This document shows, one piece after another, positions 46,684 through 58,400 of a stretch of DNA of 64,000 nt (position 1 is its first letter; every line of letters begins with the position of its first letter). Location of the stretch: assembly GCA_000310025.1 (NCBI GenBank), contig FN649738.1, forward strand, positions 2,789,781 through 2,853,780, in the 5' to 3' direction. Origin of the DNA: Ectocarpus siliculosus. Its lineage: Eukaryota > Sar > Phaeophyceae > Ectocarpales > Ectocarpaceae. The notes under the pieces were generated by a model. That model was not told the DNA's origin, did no database searches, and saw only the letters and a list, made by a program, of their open reading frames with translations. A program made the translations under genes and the position numbers.

Positions 46684-47934
46684 ATGGCGAGAAAAACAAT
46701 GCCTCGCCGTAGAATCTCGGCGACCCTTGTTCGCGTGGCTGTGGTAGCCTCCGCTGTTGCATCAGACTGGTCCGAAGATGTCCAACATCGCCACCATCAC
46801 GTCGTCGATGGTAGGGGGGAAGGGTTCTTCACCGTTGTTGGGGAAGCTAGCGGCCGTGGTGGCAAAAGCGTTGGTTCCATGCCTATGGTGAGAGAAGAAG
46901 TCAGAGGCAGCCGCGGCGAGAGTGCCGGGCCCTTATCTGCAGGGGACGTCGCCGCCGCCGCCGCCGCCGCCGTTGGTCGGTCGAAGGCATCAAGGAGAAC
47001 GGCGGAGTCTAAGGGCCCGACACCAAGTCCTACCATGCCCTACACCCTAGCTCCACCCCCGACCTCTGCAGCAGTCGTCACTTCCGTCGCACCGGTCACC
47101 ACACCAACAGCGACACCGTCACCCACTGCGCAAAGGATGGAAGCTCCTGTCGAGACGACGGCGCCGACGCGTCCTGCGGTGGAGACACCAGCACCGATCG
47201 CGGCGGCAGAGGTGACCGCCGGACCGGCGGTGGCGTCGGCTACCCCGCAACCAAACGCGAGTGCCGTGACTCCAACACCGACTGTGCGGGTCACTGCCGG
47301 GCGGACACCGGCCCCGACCACAGCAGCGACAGCGGTAACGATCGCACCGATCACCCCTACACCGACGGCGCCGGGAGCAACGCCGACGCCAGCTGCGCAG
47401 GAAACCCCCGTCCCGGGGACCGCGGCGGCGGCGGCCACTAGAACGCCGGCGGTGGTCCAACCGACGACCGCCATGAGCCCGGCTCCTCAGGCCACAGGAG
47501 GAGAATTTTCATCAGAGAGCCCTGTCGAGAGCACGCCGGCGCCGACGGCAGCGCCGGCGGGGGCGGGGGGAGAGGTGTACCCCTCCGATGCCGGCACAAC
47601 GCCCACCTCACCCTCTCCCGGCGAAGACGGCGACGCTTCTGCCGATGGGGGGGACGCCAGCGGTGACGGCGACGAGGATTTCGTGTTTGGCACCGGGCTC
47701 AGCGACAACGAGAAGCGGGACATCATCCTGGGCACGAGCATCATCGGCGGGATGGCCGTGGCCCTGGTGTTCGGGGCGTGCTTCGTGGCCAGGTACAACG
47801 CGAGGATGGCACGGCTGGACGATGAAGACGACGACGACGACGTGGACGTGACGAGGCGCGGAGAGAGGAGGATCGCGATGAGGAAAGGGTTCGCGAGTTA
47901 CCGGCTGTCGCGCGTGGGGGACACGCAGGCGTAA
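46684..47934 (+). CDS. Mucin-like single-pass membrane protein, intronless
   Basis: A single 416-codon frame from ATG 46684 (ATG 46699 is also possible). Residues 1-27 form a signal peptide: basic start MARKTMPRRR, hydrophobic LVRVAVVASAVAS, and likely cleavage before DWSED. A short charged region with an Ala run follows. Then comes a long Pro/Thr/Ala-rich segment (about residues 110-300) with many PTPT, TPAP and TAAP patterns, a likely heavily O-glycosylated ectodomain. An acidic Gly/Asp stretch and one transmembrane helix (IILGTSIIGGMAVALVF, about residues 349-371) lead to a ~45-residue tail that begins basic and has a DDEDDDDDVDV cluster. It is predicted to be type I at the plasma membrane facing the wall. 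No enzymatic or adhesion domain is recognised. The lack of introns is unusual in this window. Confidence 0.75.
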   Translation: MARKTMPRRRISATLVRVAVVASAVASDWSEDVQHRHHHVVDGRGEGFFTVVGEASGRGGKSVGSMPMVREEVRGSRGESAGPLSAGDVAAAAAAAVGRSKASRRTAESKGPTPSPTMPYTLAPPPTSAAVVTSVAPVTTPTATPSPTAQRMEAPVETTAPTRPAVETPAPIAAAEVTAGPAVASATPQPNASAVTPTPTVRVTAGRTPAPTTAATAVTIAPITPTPTAPGATPTPAAQETPVPGTAAAAATRTPAVVQPTTAMSPAPQATGGEFSSESPVESTPAPTAAPAGAGGEVYPSDAGTTPTSPSPGEDGDASADGGDASGDGDEDFVFGTGLSDNEKRDIILGTSIIGGMAVALVFGACFVARYNARMARLDDEDDDDDVDVTRRGERRIAMRKGFASYRLSRVGDTQA

Positions 47935-50529
47935 CAGGAGTGGTTGTTCGTGCAGGTCACCTGGCGGCAGATGAGTAAACCAGCCTTGTAGGTGACCTCT
48001 ACTCCTAAGTTGCACCAAAGTCGTTCCTTTTCCTTTTCCATTGGGTCGTCGGTGTTTGCTTGACACTTAATAGGGTATTTCAAAATCTTGCCGGGTAGCC
48101 GCTGGTTTGGGCTGAGACGGAGTGTTTTAGTCTTGGAATATGCGTCTGTCTCCAACACGGACTGCTTCTGCACAACCAATGCCGAGCATTTTCCTTGTGT
48201 TTGGGGAATTCTAGCTTTAATGCTTGTACAATGCGTGTTTCATCCCGGACCTACCTTCCGCCTTCTTCTTACCGATCGTCTGGTATTCCTGCAATAACCT
48301 GTAGAAGGCTGATTCTGTTGGATGTCTTACTTACATCCGTTTGGTGAGTTCCTTGGTTCCTTGTTGCAGTTCTTGGGTTCGCCACTCGAAAAAAGCACAA
48401 ACCGTCCAAGTTTTCCATTGACGGTGGCTCTGGCCTGTGGCAAGGGGGCATATCAGCTGCCGTGTCTACTGTGTTCCTGTGTGTGTTTTCTGTGCGCTTG
48501 CACACACGTACCGTGTATATTTTGGTTGGGGATCCGTTGTTGCGGTACCTTGTGCGTCGGACAGTCAAGCCCGCGCCGGTGGTGTGCGTAGTCGCTTGCT
48601 GCGCCGGTGCTTTGTGGGAGAAATTAGCTTATCATTGCGCACACACACCAGCCTCCAGCCATCCGTATGGCACAAGCGCATGCGACACACAAAGCATTTT
48701 GGCTTCTAACACAAGTATCACCGTGTTTGTTAATATTTAGGGAGGTTGGTGCTGATGTCGCCGTAGGATTTGATCTGGGAGTCGTCGTACGTTCTGGGTT
48801 CACGTTGGCCTGTAATATGTTACCACGGGGAGTGGAGTTGCGTGTTTGGGGAGGGGGGGTTATCTAGTGTTGGTGCTGTGTTATCCTGTCTTGGGTACCA
48901 TTGTTTCGGCGGTGCGTGAAACGGTCTGTGTGCTGTCCTGTCAGTTTGAGTACAGATTTGTAGCACTATTTGTTTTGAGTTCGTTGAGGTTTGCTGGGTT
49001 CGTCGAGTCAAAACACGTCAGCTTGGGAAAAAAAAGTCGCAACAATCAACTGGCAACTGGTAGCCTGCTGTGGGCTAGCCCTGCTGCCTGCTTTTTAGTT
49101 TCATCTTGCTTCACCCCTTGATGACACTGCTGTGCTCTCGTGAGCCCTCTCCGGAGCGGTCACTGTTTTTATTGCGGGGTTTCCAAGCGGTTGAACGGCT
49201 AACGGGGGGAAGGGGGGTGTTGTATGATTGGCGATATGGGATGGACCAAATTGGCGTGATGGTACAGGATTGGAAAACAGTAGGTAGATCTCGACCAATT
49301 TGCTTGTGCGTATAGTTGCCTCCCTGTCCGTATTATTCCGCGTTTTCAACGCCCAGTGGAAACGAGATACCACCTCTCAAAAAAAAAAAAATCGTAGAGG
49401 ACCAGCACGGTTGCCCGAGGCAAGCTGCGATACCAACGGAGTATTGGCATACCGCAGGATGTTTCAGTGCGGCATAACCACTGTTGTGCTTGGTTTGGAG
49501 CTTGTATTGATAGGACGGGCATGCCCGGGCGAGGGCTCTGAAAATCACGTTAGCCGACGGCACTTTGGGTTAAAAAACATCCCGAATCCAACAGGTGATG
49601 CATAGGAGGAATAGTCGGAGATGGTCCTCCCTTTCTCTACCATGCTCCTGGCGGTAAAACTAGAGCTAAAAGACCAGGCATCAACGAGCGCCTGTTCCTG
49701 CAATGAATCGCCGGGCCCGCCGTACAACACCAATCATGACGGCAGGAGCACTGTTGGCAGCGTGTGGGCTTGTACCGCATGCATACCACGTTTTTCTGTT
49801 CATGTTGGTCTGTTCTGGTAGTCTTTTCGCTGGATGATACGCCCTGCTGAGGGTGATCAGGCTATACCCTGATTCGGCTTCTTCGCCGGTCGCCACCCAC
49901 ACACGCCGCTCCGGGCCTAGAGACTGCCGTGAGCCCGCCTAGCTCTAGCAGCTGGCGCTACCGTGCAAGGCACGGAATCTTCGGAGATAGCTCCTTCCCC
50001 CTCTAGTTTCAGCGAAAAGCTTGCGGATCTCACCCTGCCCCCCTCCCCCAATGAGTTGGACCTGTTCGTTTGTTTGTACTATTTTAGCCTGTCTTCCACA
50101 AGCAACATTTTCAGAAAAATACCCCCAAAAAATCCAAGCCATCACGCCACTCGGCCAGACCCGATACAGTGCCTGGGGTAGACCCCATCCATATAGTGCC
50201 AGACCCCATCCATATAGCGCCTTCTCCCCGCAAAAGACCGGGGCGCGAAACCTGACGCTACGAACGACGTTTCAGCGTGCGAAGGGGCGACTCAGGGGCT
50301 ACGATACAAGCCATACGAGGTTGAATGACACATAATAGGAGTTCGGGCACACAAAACGAAAAGATCGGCTTCAGATGGGTGTACTATCAGTGCATTTTGT
50401 TGCTGCCCCCCGTCGCTGTCCCCCCATGATCCATTCCACCGGAACAGGAGATGACGAGCTTGCCGGGATACGGCACGCCAGAAACACGCACACGACGAAA
50501 AAAAAAGGAGACAACGCGACTGATTTTGT

Positions 50530-50687
50530 AACTAGTGCCATCGTCAAACACCAGCACGGATTGATACCAGAACTAGTGCCATCGTCAAACACCAGCACGG
50601 ATTGATACCAGAACTAGTGCCATCGTCAAACACCAGCACGGATTGATACCAGAACTAGTGCCATCGTCAAACACCAGCACGGATTGA
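50530..50687 (+). repeat. 41-bp tandem repeat, four copies
   Basis: AACTAGTGCCATCGTCAAAC followed by ACCAGCACGGATTGATACCAG repeats head to tail at 50530, 50571, 50612 and 50653; the last copy is incomplete. The copies are almost identical, which suggests recent expansion. Confidence 0.95.
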
Positions 50688-51224
50688 TTCGTTGGTGCTA
50701 CAACCGTAAACACTCACAACCATACTGCTCCTCCCCTTGGAAAGAAGACAAGTAAAACAATCGTTCCACAGTGGAAAAAGGTCCGCATTTCTCGCTAGGC
50801 GTATGGGCTTGTTTATGGTACCCTTTAATAATATCACCGTCCACAGACAACGCAGCCCTGGCACCCAGCAACAGCAACAGCAACGACAACTCTCTACCAA
50901 TGCTATTAATACGTGCACAACCAGACCTAAATGAAACGGTAGCACCATTTCGACATTTTTACCGACAGAGAGACAGTGGTGTGAGAAAAGTTCCATCCAT
51001 CTTTGCGCGCAAATTCCAAGGAATAGGGCGGATGGACAGAAAAAAAACAAAACAGCTGCTATTGGCAGAGAAAAAAAGAGCGAACTACCAGAAACACCTG
51101 CTTCAGAAGCGAGATACAAACCTCTGTTCCATCTTTCTCCCTCCCAAACATCGGCCATCATGGCACAACCACAACAACGACGACACCCGTAAATTGTTTC
51201 ATACAGAGCAACCACGACAATATC

Positions 51225-51391
51225 ATCAACGTTTGCTTGAACCGCCGATACCACCCTCACGCTCTACTACTGTACATGTATCTAAAAAATTGCGAGAAAT
51301 AAATGGAGTCATCAACGTTTGCTTTAACCGCCGATACTACCCTCACGCTCTACTACTGTACATGTATCTAAAAAATTGCGAGAAATAAATG
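51225..51391 (+). repeat. 86-bp tandem duplication
   Basis: Two copies starting ATCAACGTTTGCTT at 51225 and 51311, both ending in ATTGCGAGAAATAAATGG. They differ by only a few substitutions. Confidence 0.95.
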
Positions 51392-52440
51392 GAAGTCTTA
51401 AGTCTTTTTTTACTCCGTGAGTGATGTAATGATGGAACAATGCACACACATCATTCCTTCACTCAAAAAGGAAAGGAGACCACGGGGCTTCCATCAAAAT
51501 TGCGATCGATCAACCGGTATTCCCTCCCCCCTCCCGTAAAAAAACACGCCACCTCACAACAAAGAAGCAACAAAAAGCGCATATTAAAAGTATGTTCTAC
51601 TCTACGGAGCAAGTGGACTGTTTGACCTGAAACGACAAGACGGCAATGCCGGAATTATCAACGGTTGCGACTGTCTCCGACCTCAACAAAAACACCATGT
51701 CTCTATATCGCCCCAGCCATTTGCCGAGAACAAGCCAACAACGTGTACCAAAAGAAGGACGAGACCCGCCGTCAAACCTAGTCCTTCTATCGTAGTAGCG
51801 AACACAAAGAACGATAAGCTTTCGTCTTGGCACAAAACACACACAATCTAGTCTACGACTACCGCGTCGCATGGGGTCGGTGTTCCCTCTCTTGCCGCTT
51901 TTTATTGCGCGCAGGGACCAGCTGAAACCTAACAACGCCGAACGAATTCTTCCTTCCAACACAATTTGGTCACATGTCTTAGCCTGTGATGTCTGTCCCA
52001 GGAATCCGAACGAACGTCCCCTGGCCCTAGCGTTAGCTCTACCCACACGCTTATGCACCGTCTCTTCTACACGCGCACAAACACGCCTTTCGGAACAGGG
52101 GTCGCTTTGAGCGGGAGAGTTCTATGTAGGAGAGAAAAACATTTTTCCCTTCCAGGGCGGGTTTTGCACGCGGAGACAGACGTACGCGGAGGTCGCATCA
52201 CCCCCAGACGTCCCGACGAAGGTGTAGATTGTCCATCTTCCCCTACCAATCAAGCATTGTGCCCTTCAGGACCTAGTGCTACGAATTCCTCTCAGTAGAC
52301 GAAGAAACTGCCGCCGGAGAATCGCCCTGCAAACGAGACAACAAAAGCAACAACAGCCTCGGCGCTTGGAACGTTGTGCGGTCGCCCCTTTCTCTCTGGC
52401 GCAGCAAAAGCAGCAGCAGCAGCAGCAGCAGCCTCCTCTT

Positions 52441-55400
52441 TTATCTCCCGCTGGAGACAGCGGCGGCGGCGGCATCACCGTTTTCTTCTTGGTTCCAAAA
52501 CGTCCTCCAATTCCAGCCGGCGGCAGACACCACCGCCGCCGCCACCTCGAGAAGGCTCTTGATATTCCCTCTACCGCGGGGCTCCGTGTGATTATTGGCC
52601 ACCCTACCACCACCGCCGACGCCGCCGCCACAAGTGCTGCCGTCGCCACAGCTGGTTGCGATGCTGCTGCTGATGCACCCGATGCCGCTGGCACAGCAGC
52701 TAGTGCCGGTGTCGGCACCGACGGGAGCACACCCACCCCCACCAACTGAGGCGTTGCCTTCTGCGTATCCCCCCAACCCGAACCGCGCCGCGTCGTCGTC
52801 CACCTCGGGAGACGCCTCTCCACCTTCTCTCACGCGAGAGAGTTCAGCGAGGGCATACCCTAGGGTCCATTCGAGCTGGAAATAAACAACAAGCCAAGCG
52901 CGCGGGACACAAGGTGGGAATTTGAGGGAAGGTGGTTTCAGATGAGCCGCAAAAAAAGAAAAGGACATGATGACTTCACGGCGAAACACAATCAACTTTC
53001 ACCAATTTATTTTTCGAACGTATACCTAGAGTCAAAGATACGCTACTCGTTCGAGATATTACGACAGTCGAAAGGCATGTGTTAAACTCCCTAACAGCAG
53101 CGAGCGGGAGCAGAAACAACTAACATTGTTCAAGGAAAGCAGTGCAGGACGAAAGGGGGGAAATCACTCAGACCAGCTTACTGTCTTGTTTAAGGCCCTG
53201 ACGAAAAAGGGGGTGTCGCAAAAATAAAACGATATTACGGTCGAATTTTTGTCTGCAAATACCGCGAGATGTACAGTAGTGACATGAGAGAGGTTCGCCT
53301 TTGCAATGCAAACGAGTTTTCTTCCTACAGTAGTACAAGAAGCGACCCTCTCTCTTATTGTTTTCTGAAAGCGGCTTCCTTAACTGAAAGTATCTTATGC
53401 CAAGGGATTATTGCCACCGAGCATGTGGAAACCGAATATAGGCACAAAGCACCCCACAGCCCGGTTTGGCAATCCTCAGGTGTATACGAGGGGGGTGCAA
53501 TCCTGCACCTGCACCAGATGCTTATGGTGCGTGCTTCGTTGGTATGTTTCGACTGCCGTGCCATTAGCCTTGCCAATGAAGAAACGACAGAATGACATAT
53601 AGTGGCAGGGAAAAAAAACGATGAAACACTTGCAAATCCACGGAGTCCCCCGACGGGCGGGGGGTGGTTGGGGTCGGGAAGCCACGGGACGTCTCAGCCT
53701 CCGGATACCGAACACTCGAAAAAGGAGCAAGGCACAACAACAAACGCCCTGCACGTGTGTGTGTGTGTATGTGTGTGAATCTTTGATTGGCATCGACCAC
53801 ACCAAGCGCCCGGACAATTTGAAGTCGTCAGTCCACGCAATGAAAAAACGCCATTTTTACATAACACCTAGCTGGACAACCAAAGCTACACATCGACACC
53901 GTTTTTTAGTCTGCGGGGCTCCTCGACAGCAGCAGCAGCAACTGCTGTGTGAGACCCTTCCCCTCACCTCCATCCCGCCCGCCTCCAGCGCGTAGGCAAC
54001 GTTCCGCGAGTGTTCCGGAAAACCGTATCCATCCCGGAGGAGCGTGGTCATGTACACAACCTCCACGCACCGGTGGGGCAGGCCCTCTTCGGAGGTGCTG
54101 AAAAGCACGTCTTGAGCGCTGACAGCGTCCTGTTGCGCAACAAACACGTCGGGAATCAATCACGGCGCGCGGGGGCGGGCGGGGTGATTCTTTGTTCCTG
54201 TTGCGCAAAATATTTTGTTTTTGGTCCCGGGGTGGTTTTTTGTCCCTGTTGCGCAAATAATACTCCTGTGCGGGATCAGGGCGTGCCAGGGGGATTTTGA
54301 CTCTTGTTCCTGTTGCGCAATGAGCACAGGAAGAATCGAGGCGAGCCGGGCGTGAATTTTGATTTTTTGTTCTGATGACAAGAAAAAAAAGAATCCAACG
54401 AGACCGTGTGAGGGAGGCCTTGTCTCGAGGTCCTGAGATGGAGCGTGTTTAAGCCCTGATAGGATCGTTGGAAAAATCATTCGAAAAGTTGCTGGCCGGG
54501 GAGCGGGAGGAGGGTTGCTGCCATGAAATGCGGGGGAGCAACTTTACTGACCACCAGCAACTGCACGAAGCGTAACTGTCGCGTGCGTGCGGGCAACGCA
54601 CCACCCAGAAGCAAAAACCACACCGCCATCCCACCACGGCACCAGCAACAACAAAGCCCATCCATAACACACGGCAAAACCCAAGACAGAGCCGAGGAGC
54701 AAAGCAAACACAACAACAAAACAATCACCTATACCACACCTTCCGGTCCCGCGGGGGCCCCCACTCCATTCTGCAGAACTGTACTGACGACAAGCAAAAA
54801 CGCCATCAGAAACGCCCAAGCGTAACCGCCGCGTGGGTGCAGGCAACACACAGCGAGACCTCCGACGAAAGCAACCAAAAGCAAAGCAACCAAAAGCAAC
54901 CCAACCACAACAACAACAACACCAAAACCACCTTTTGCGCACCTTCCGGCTTTGCAGGGCCCTCCATTCCATTCCGCAGAATCCCCGTGCTGCGTCTCGC
55001 AGCTCGAACAGGGTGGGCCTCGGCCAGGCCGCCAGCTCCGCCGGTCCTAGCGCGTGCAGGCAGTGCATCGCGTAGAAGAAGACCGACATGGCCAGGAAGT
55101 CTCCGTTCAGGGCCGGCATGCTCACCCCGCCGATCCTACCGCCGCCGCAGAACATGGCAGGAGAGTTTAGTGCTAAGGAAGATGGTTTAGGTTCGGGTCG
55201 CACGCACGCTCGGGGGTGGCTCGTTTTGAGTTGGGGGTGGCGGGCGATGGTTCGTCCGGATCGCCTGCCCGGTTAGATTGGGTGCTCCAAGGCGAAGGAA
55301 TGATCGACGAGCGCCGCGAACGGCCCAGCAGAAGCAGCGGCAGCAGCATAGGAGTTTGTCGAAAAATATTTCTCAGGAAGACATGCCTGCATCAAGCAAC

Positions 55401-58400
55401 CGCCCCCTGCCCCCATTTCGGTGTCACCCTGACAGTCCCGCGTCGAAGGCTACTTAACATTCCTCAACATGTCCACCCACACGATGGGAGGACCGAAGAA
55501 CCTTACCGCTATCAGAGCCGATTGAAAAAAAAAAAGAAGTGGGAAGCACCGTAAAAAAGAGACATTTTTGGAAAAAATATACCTCCTATCCTTCGTGCTT
55601 CCTCAAAAATGTCAAAATCTCCCATTCGGGTCTTTGGCCTGAGGACTGCAGCCGTGATGGTCCTGCGTACCCCCCCACCCCTCCGCTTCGCAGGATGCAG
55701 CACACCCTCCATGCGACTCGCCGAATACCTCACGGTGCTTCCTACTTGGTGATATGTGAGCCTGGTCAAATCCCGGCGTGCTCCGTCCCGGCTTTGTAGG
55801 GATGCGAGGTCAATGGTGTAACGACTACGGCATGCTCGGCTATGAGTACCCCCCCCCCCCCTCCCCCCCGATTCTCACCCGCACGGGGGCTGGTCAGCCG
55901 CCATCCCACAAAGACCTCTTTTTTCCTCCTCCTCATCGCCACCCCGACCCCACAGCACTTCCGCCACGATTTTTTCGCAAACCACGTGGTCCCCACTCCC
56001 AATAAGAGGACGACCCTCCCACACAAAAACAACCAAGATTATTTCGGGGGTGGGGGGGGGGGGGGTAACTCGCGGGGTTGTCTGATCGAAACTCGCAAGC
56101 GTGGACGTTAGCTACCACCTGGGACGATCGACGACGCTTGGAAAAAAAAAAAACGGAACGTGACACAAAAAAAATACGCTCGAAGAGTGCACGAGGAGAC
56201 GGAAACGGACAAAATCACTTCTTCGATTTGCGCATATTAACTGTAGTAGCTGGACATGCTTCCTCTCTTGAACGAAGCACGTACGTCATGGATACACCCA
56301 CTGTCGAAGAACGAAACAAGCCGACGCGCACACGTGCACACGAGAAAACAGACAACGATGGCATGTGTGTAGGGCAGGCGCACCACACGGCACCCCCCAC
56401 CTTCCACTCATCAACGCGGCCCACGAACGAACAAGGGTTGACGACGTCCCCATGTTCATCACCCTCTGGCACAGGTGGTGTCTCCACCAACAAGTCCCAC
56501 ATTCTAAGCCGGACCTTAACGCGCGCGAGACCAAACAGCGAGGCAAGAGTAACGAACGCCCGAGCAAAAAAAAAAAAACACACACACACATATGAGGAGT
56601 GACGCGTCCTGTTTGAGTGTGGGCCAGAGGGGGTTGTCCGGTGTCAGAAGGGCGGTTACATTCTGAACAGGCACCAGGTACAGCAGCAGTACACGATCGA
56701 TGACAATTTCCTTTTTTCTACTGCTGCTGTTGGAGTTTTTCCTGGGAGTGTTAACGTTCTTCAAGATGAGGCCACCCTCTCGAGGACCTTGGGACCTCCG
56801 CAACGAGCTACGTTACAGAGGCTCGATCCGACGCACATCGATAGAAAGCACGTACGTGCGTACGTGCTCCCTCTCCGTGCACACGGAGGTGACGAGAGGC
56901 TAAGGAAAAGAGAGCGAGAGATAGAGAGAGAGAGAGATAGTAATCGCTGGGCAACGGGAACGAAAATAGGAACGAAATCTTGTAGACTACATACAGCCTA
57001 AGAGCAGTACTTCAAAAAGTGACAAGTGGTACATGAAACAAAAAATGAGCTCACCTCAGCAACGCCATACCCCAGGTGGCTAGCCCCCCAGAAGTCGGCC
57101 CGGGAGACGGGGACGGTGTCCACCGGTCCCCTCCCCCCTTCCCCATCCGCGCAACCCCCTTCCCCTTCTGGAACGGTACAAGTACCGTTCCTATCCCGTG
57201 TTGGCACTACACTACTACTACCTCGTGGGCTACACGTGGTGGTGGTGGTGGTGGTGGTGTTGGTGTTGCCGTCGTAGTTGGCGACGGCAGCGGAGGGTTG
57301 TTGGTGGTAGCAGGGACGGTCGTTGCGAGCGTCATTCTCTGCCGCCTCGTCTTCGTCGGCGTGCTCCGGGCGTCCAGCAGCCTTGTGTCGGAAGATTATC
57401 TGGGTGCTCGCACCGCCTGGAACAAGCAACAGCGGCGGGATAAATACATGTGTCAAAACCAGTCGGGTGGGTGGTGCTGTTGAAAAAAACAAAACAAAAA
57501 CGCAGATGCATACACACACACCTCGGGCATGATGAGAAACTTTGGAATAAGTATCCTTTGTTTCTCGTATTTTTCTTGGCGTGAAACGTGGTTCAGCAGG
57601 GGTGAATTGTAGGTCATGTGTACAAGAGATGGGAGGGGGGTAGGGTTTAAGACAAACGAGACTGTTTGGCGCGCTGGGCGACAGACACACAGGATCAGCC
57701 TTAACCTTTCAGGGACATGGACACAAGAAAATCAACCAAAAAGAGAACATGACAAAATTATCAACGTCCGGTCGGAAAGCTAGCTGTCCGTCGACTTTCT
57801 GCGAGGGACCAACCAATGCCAACGGCGCTTCGCGCTTGGTGATGTGCTAGCTTGGTCAGGTAAAAAACCTGGCGTGCTCCGACCCGGCTTTGTGGGTGTT
57901 ACATCAATGGTCTCACAACTACGCCATGCACGGCTGTGAGTACACCCCGTCCGCCCCCTGTCCCCAAACCTCACCCATGTCCAATGCGCCGATCTCCCCT
58001 GAAGCGTGGCCCGTAGGGTGCATGAGCGCGTCGATGCGTCCCGCCAGGAAATTAGCGGAGAGAACGGCGTAAAACGCCTCCATGTCGCCGTCGAGAGTGC
58101 CGACGTCGCCGCGGTCTACGGCGAAAGGGAACAACGGGTTTCCCACTGGCAGGGAGGGGTTACGGCGTAGTGACAGAGGGAAGGGGGGGGTGGCGGTGGG
58201 GGGGGGGCGTTAGTTTCGAACTTTCGTAGCGTCGCCAAGCTCATCTCACCGCTCCTAGTATCACCAGATTCCTCCGTGCGAAAAAAGCAAGCTTTGCACT
58301 AGGTGAGCGATTAGACAGGCCTATCCTAACTTATAACGTCTTCGAGTGTGCACCAGCAAGGCGGCTCGCTACAACCGATGTGCTGTTGAAGTTCTTGTCG

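Larger units (their letters stand above)
47935..52440. other. Intergenic spacer with short tandem repeats
   Basis: No gene is supported. G/T-rich sequence from 48.2 to 49.3 kb gives short frames only. A 21-22-bp direct repeat (GACCCCATCCATATAG(T/C)GCC) lies at about 50180-50222. The 41-bp and 86-bp tandem repeats are listed separately. The apyrase gene ends at the right edge on the opposite strand. Confidence 0.5.

Noticed and set aside
50530..50687. CRISPR-like array
   Set aside because: Units are contiguous with no unique spacers and the genome is eukaryotic; it is a minisatellite.
55512..55769. Missing apyrase exon with RMGDFDIFEEARRIG on the minus strand
   Set aside because: The G-D-F pattern is tempting, but joining from the upstream phase-0 exon through the visible acceptor gives an immediate stop codon.
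56100..56166. Mini-exon (18 bases) of the apyrase between TTCCAAG and GTGGTAG
   Set aside because: Phase would fit but the encoded RRRSSQ has no family support and the next exon cannot be joined.
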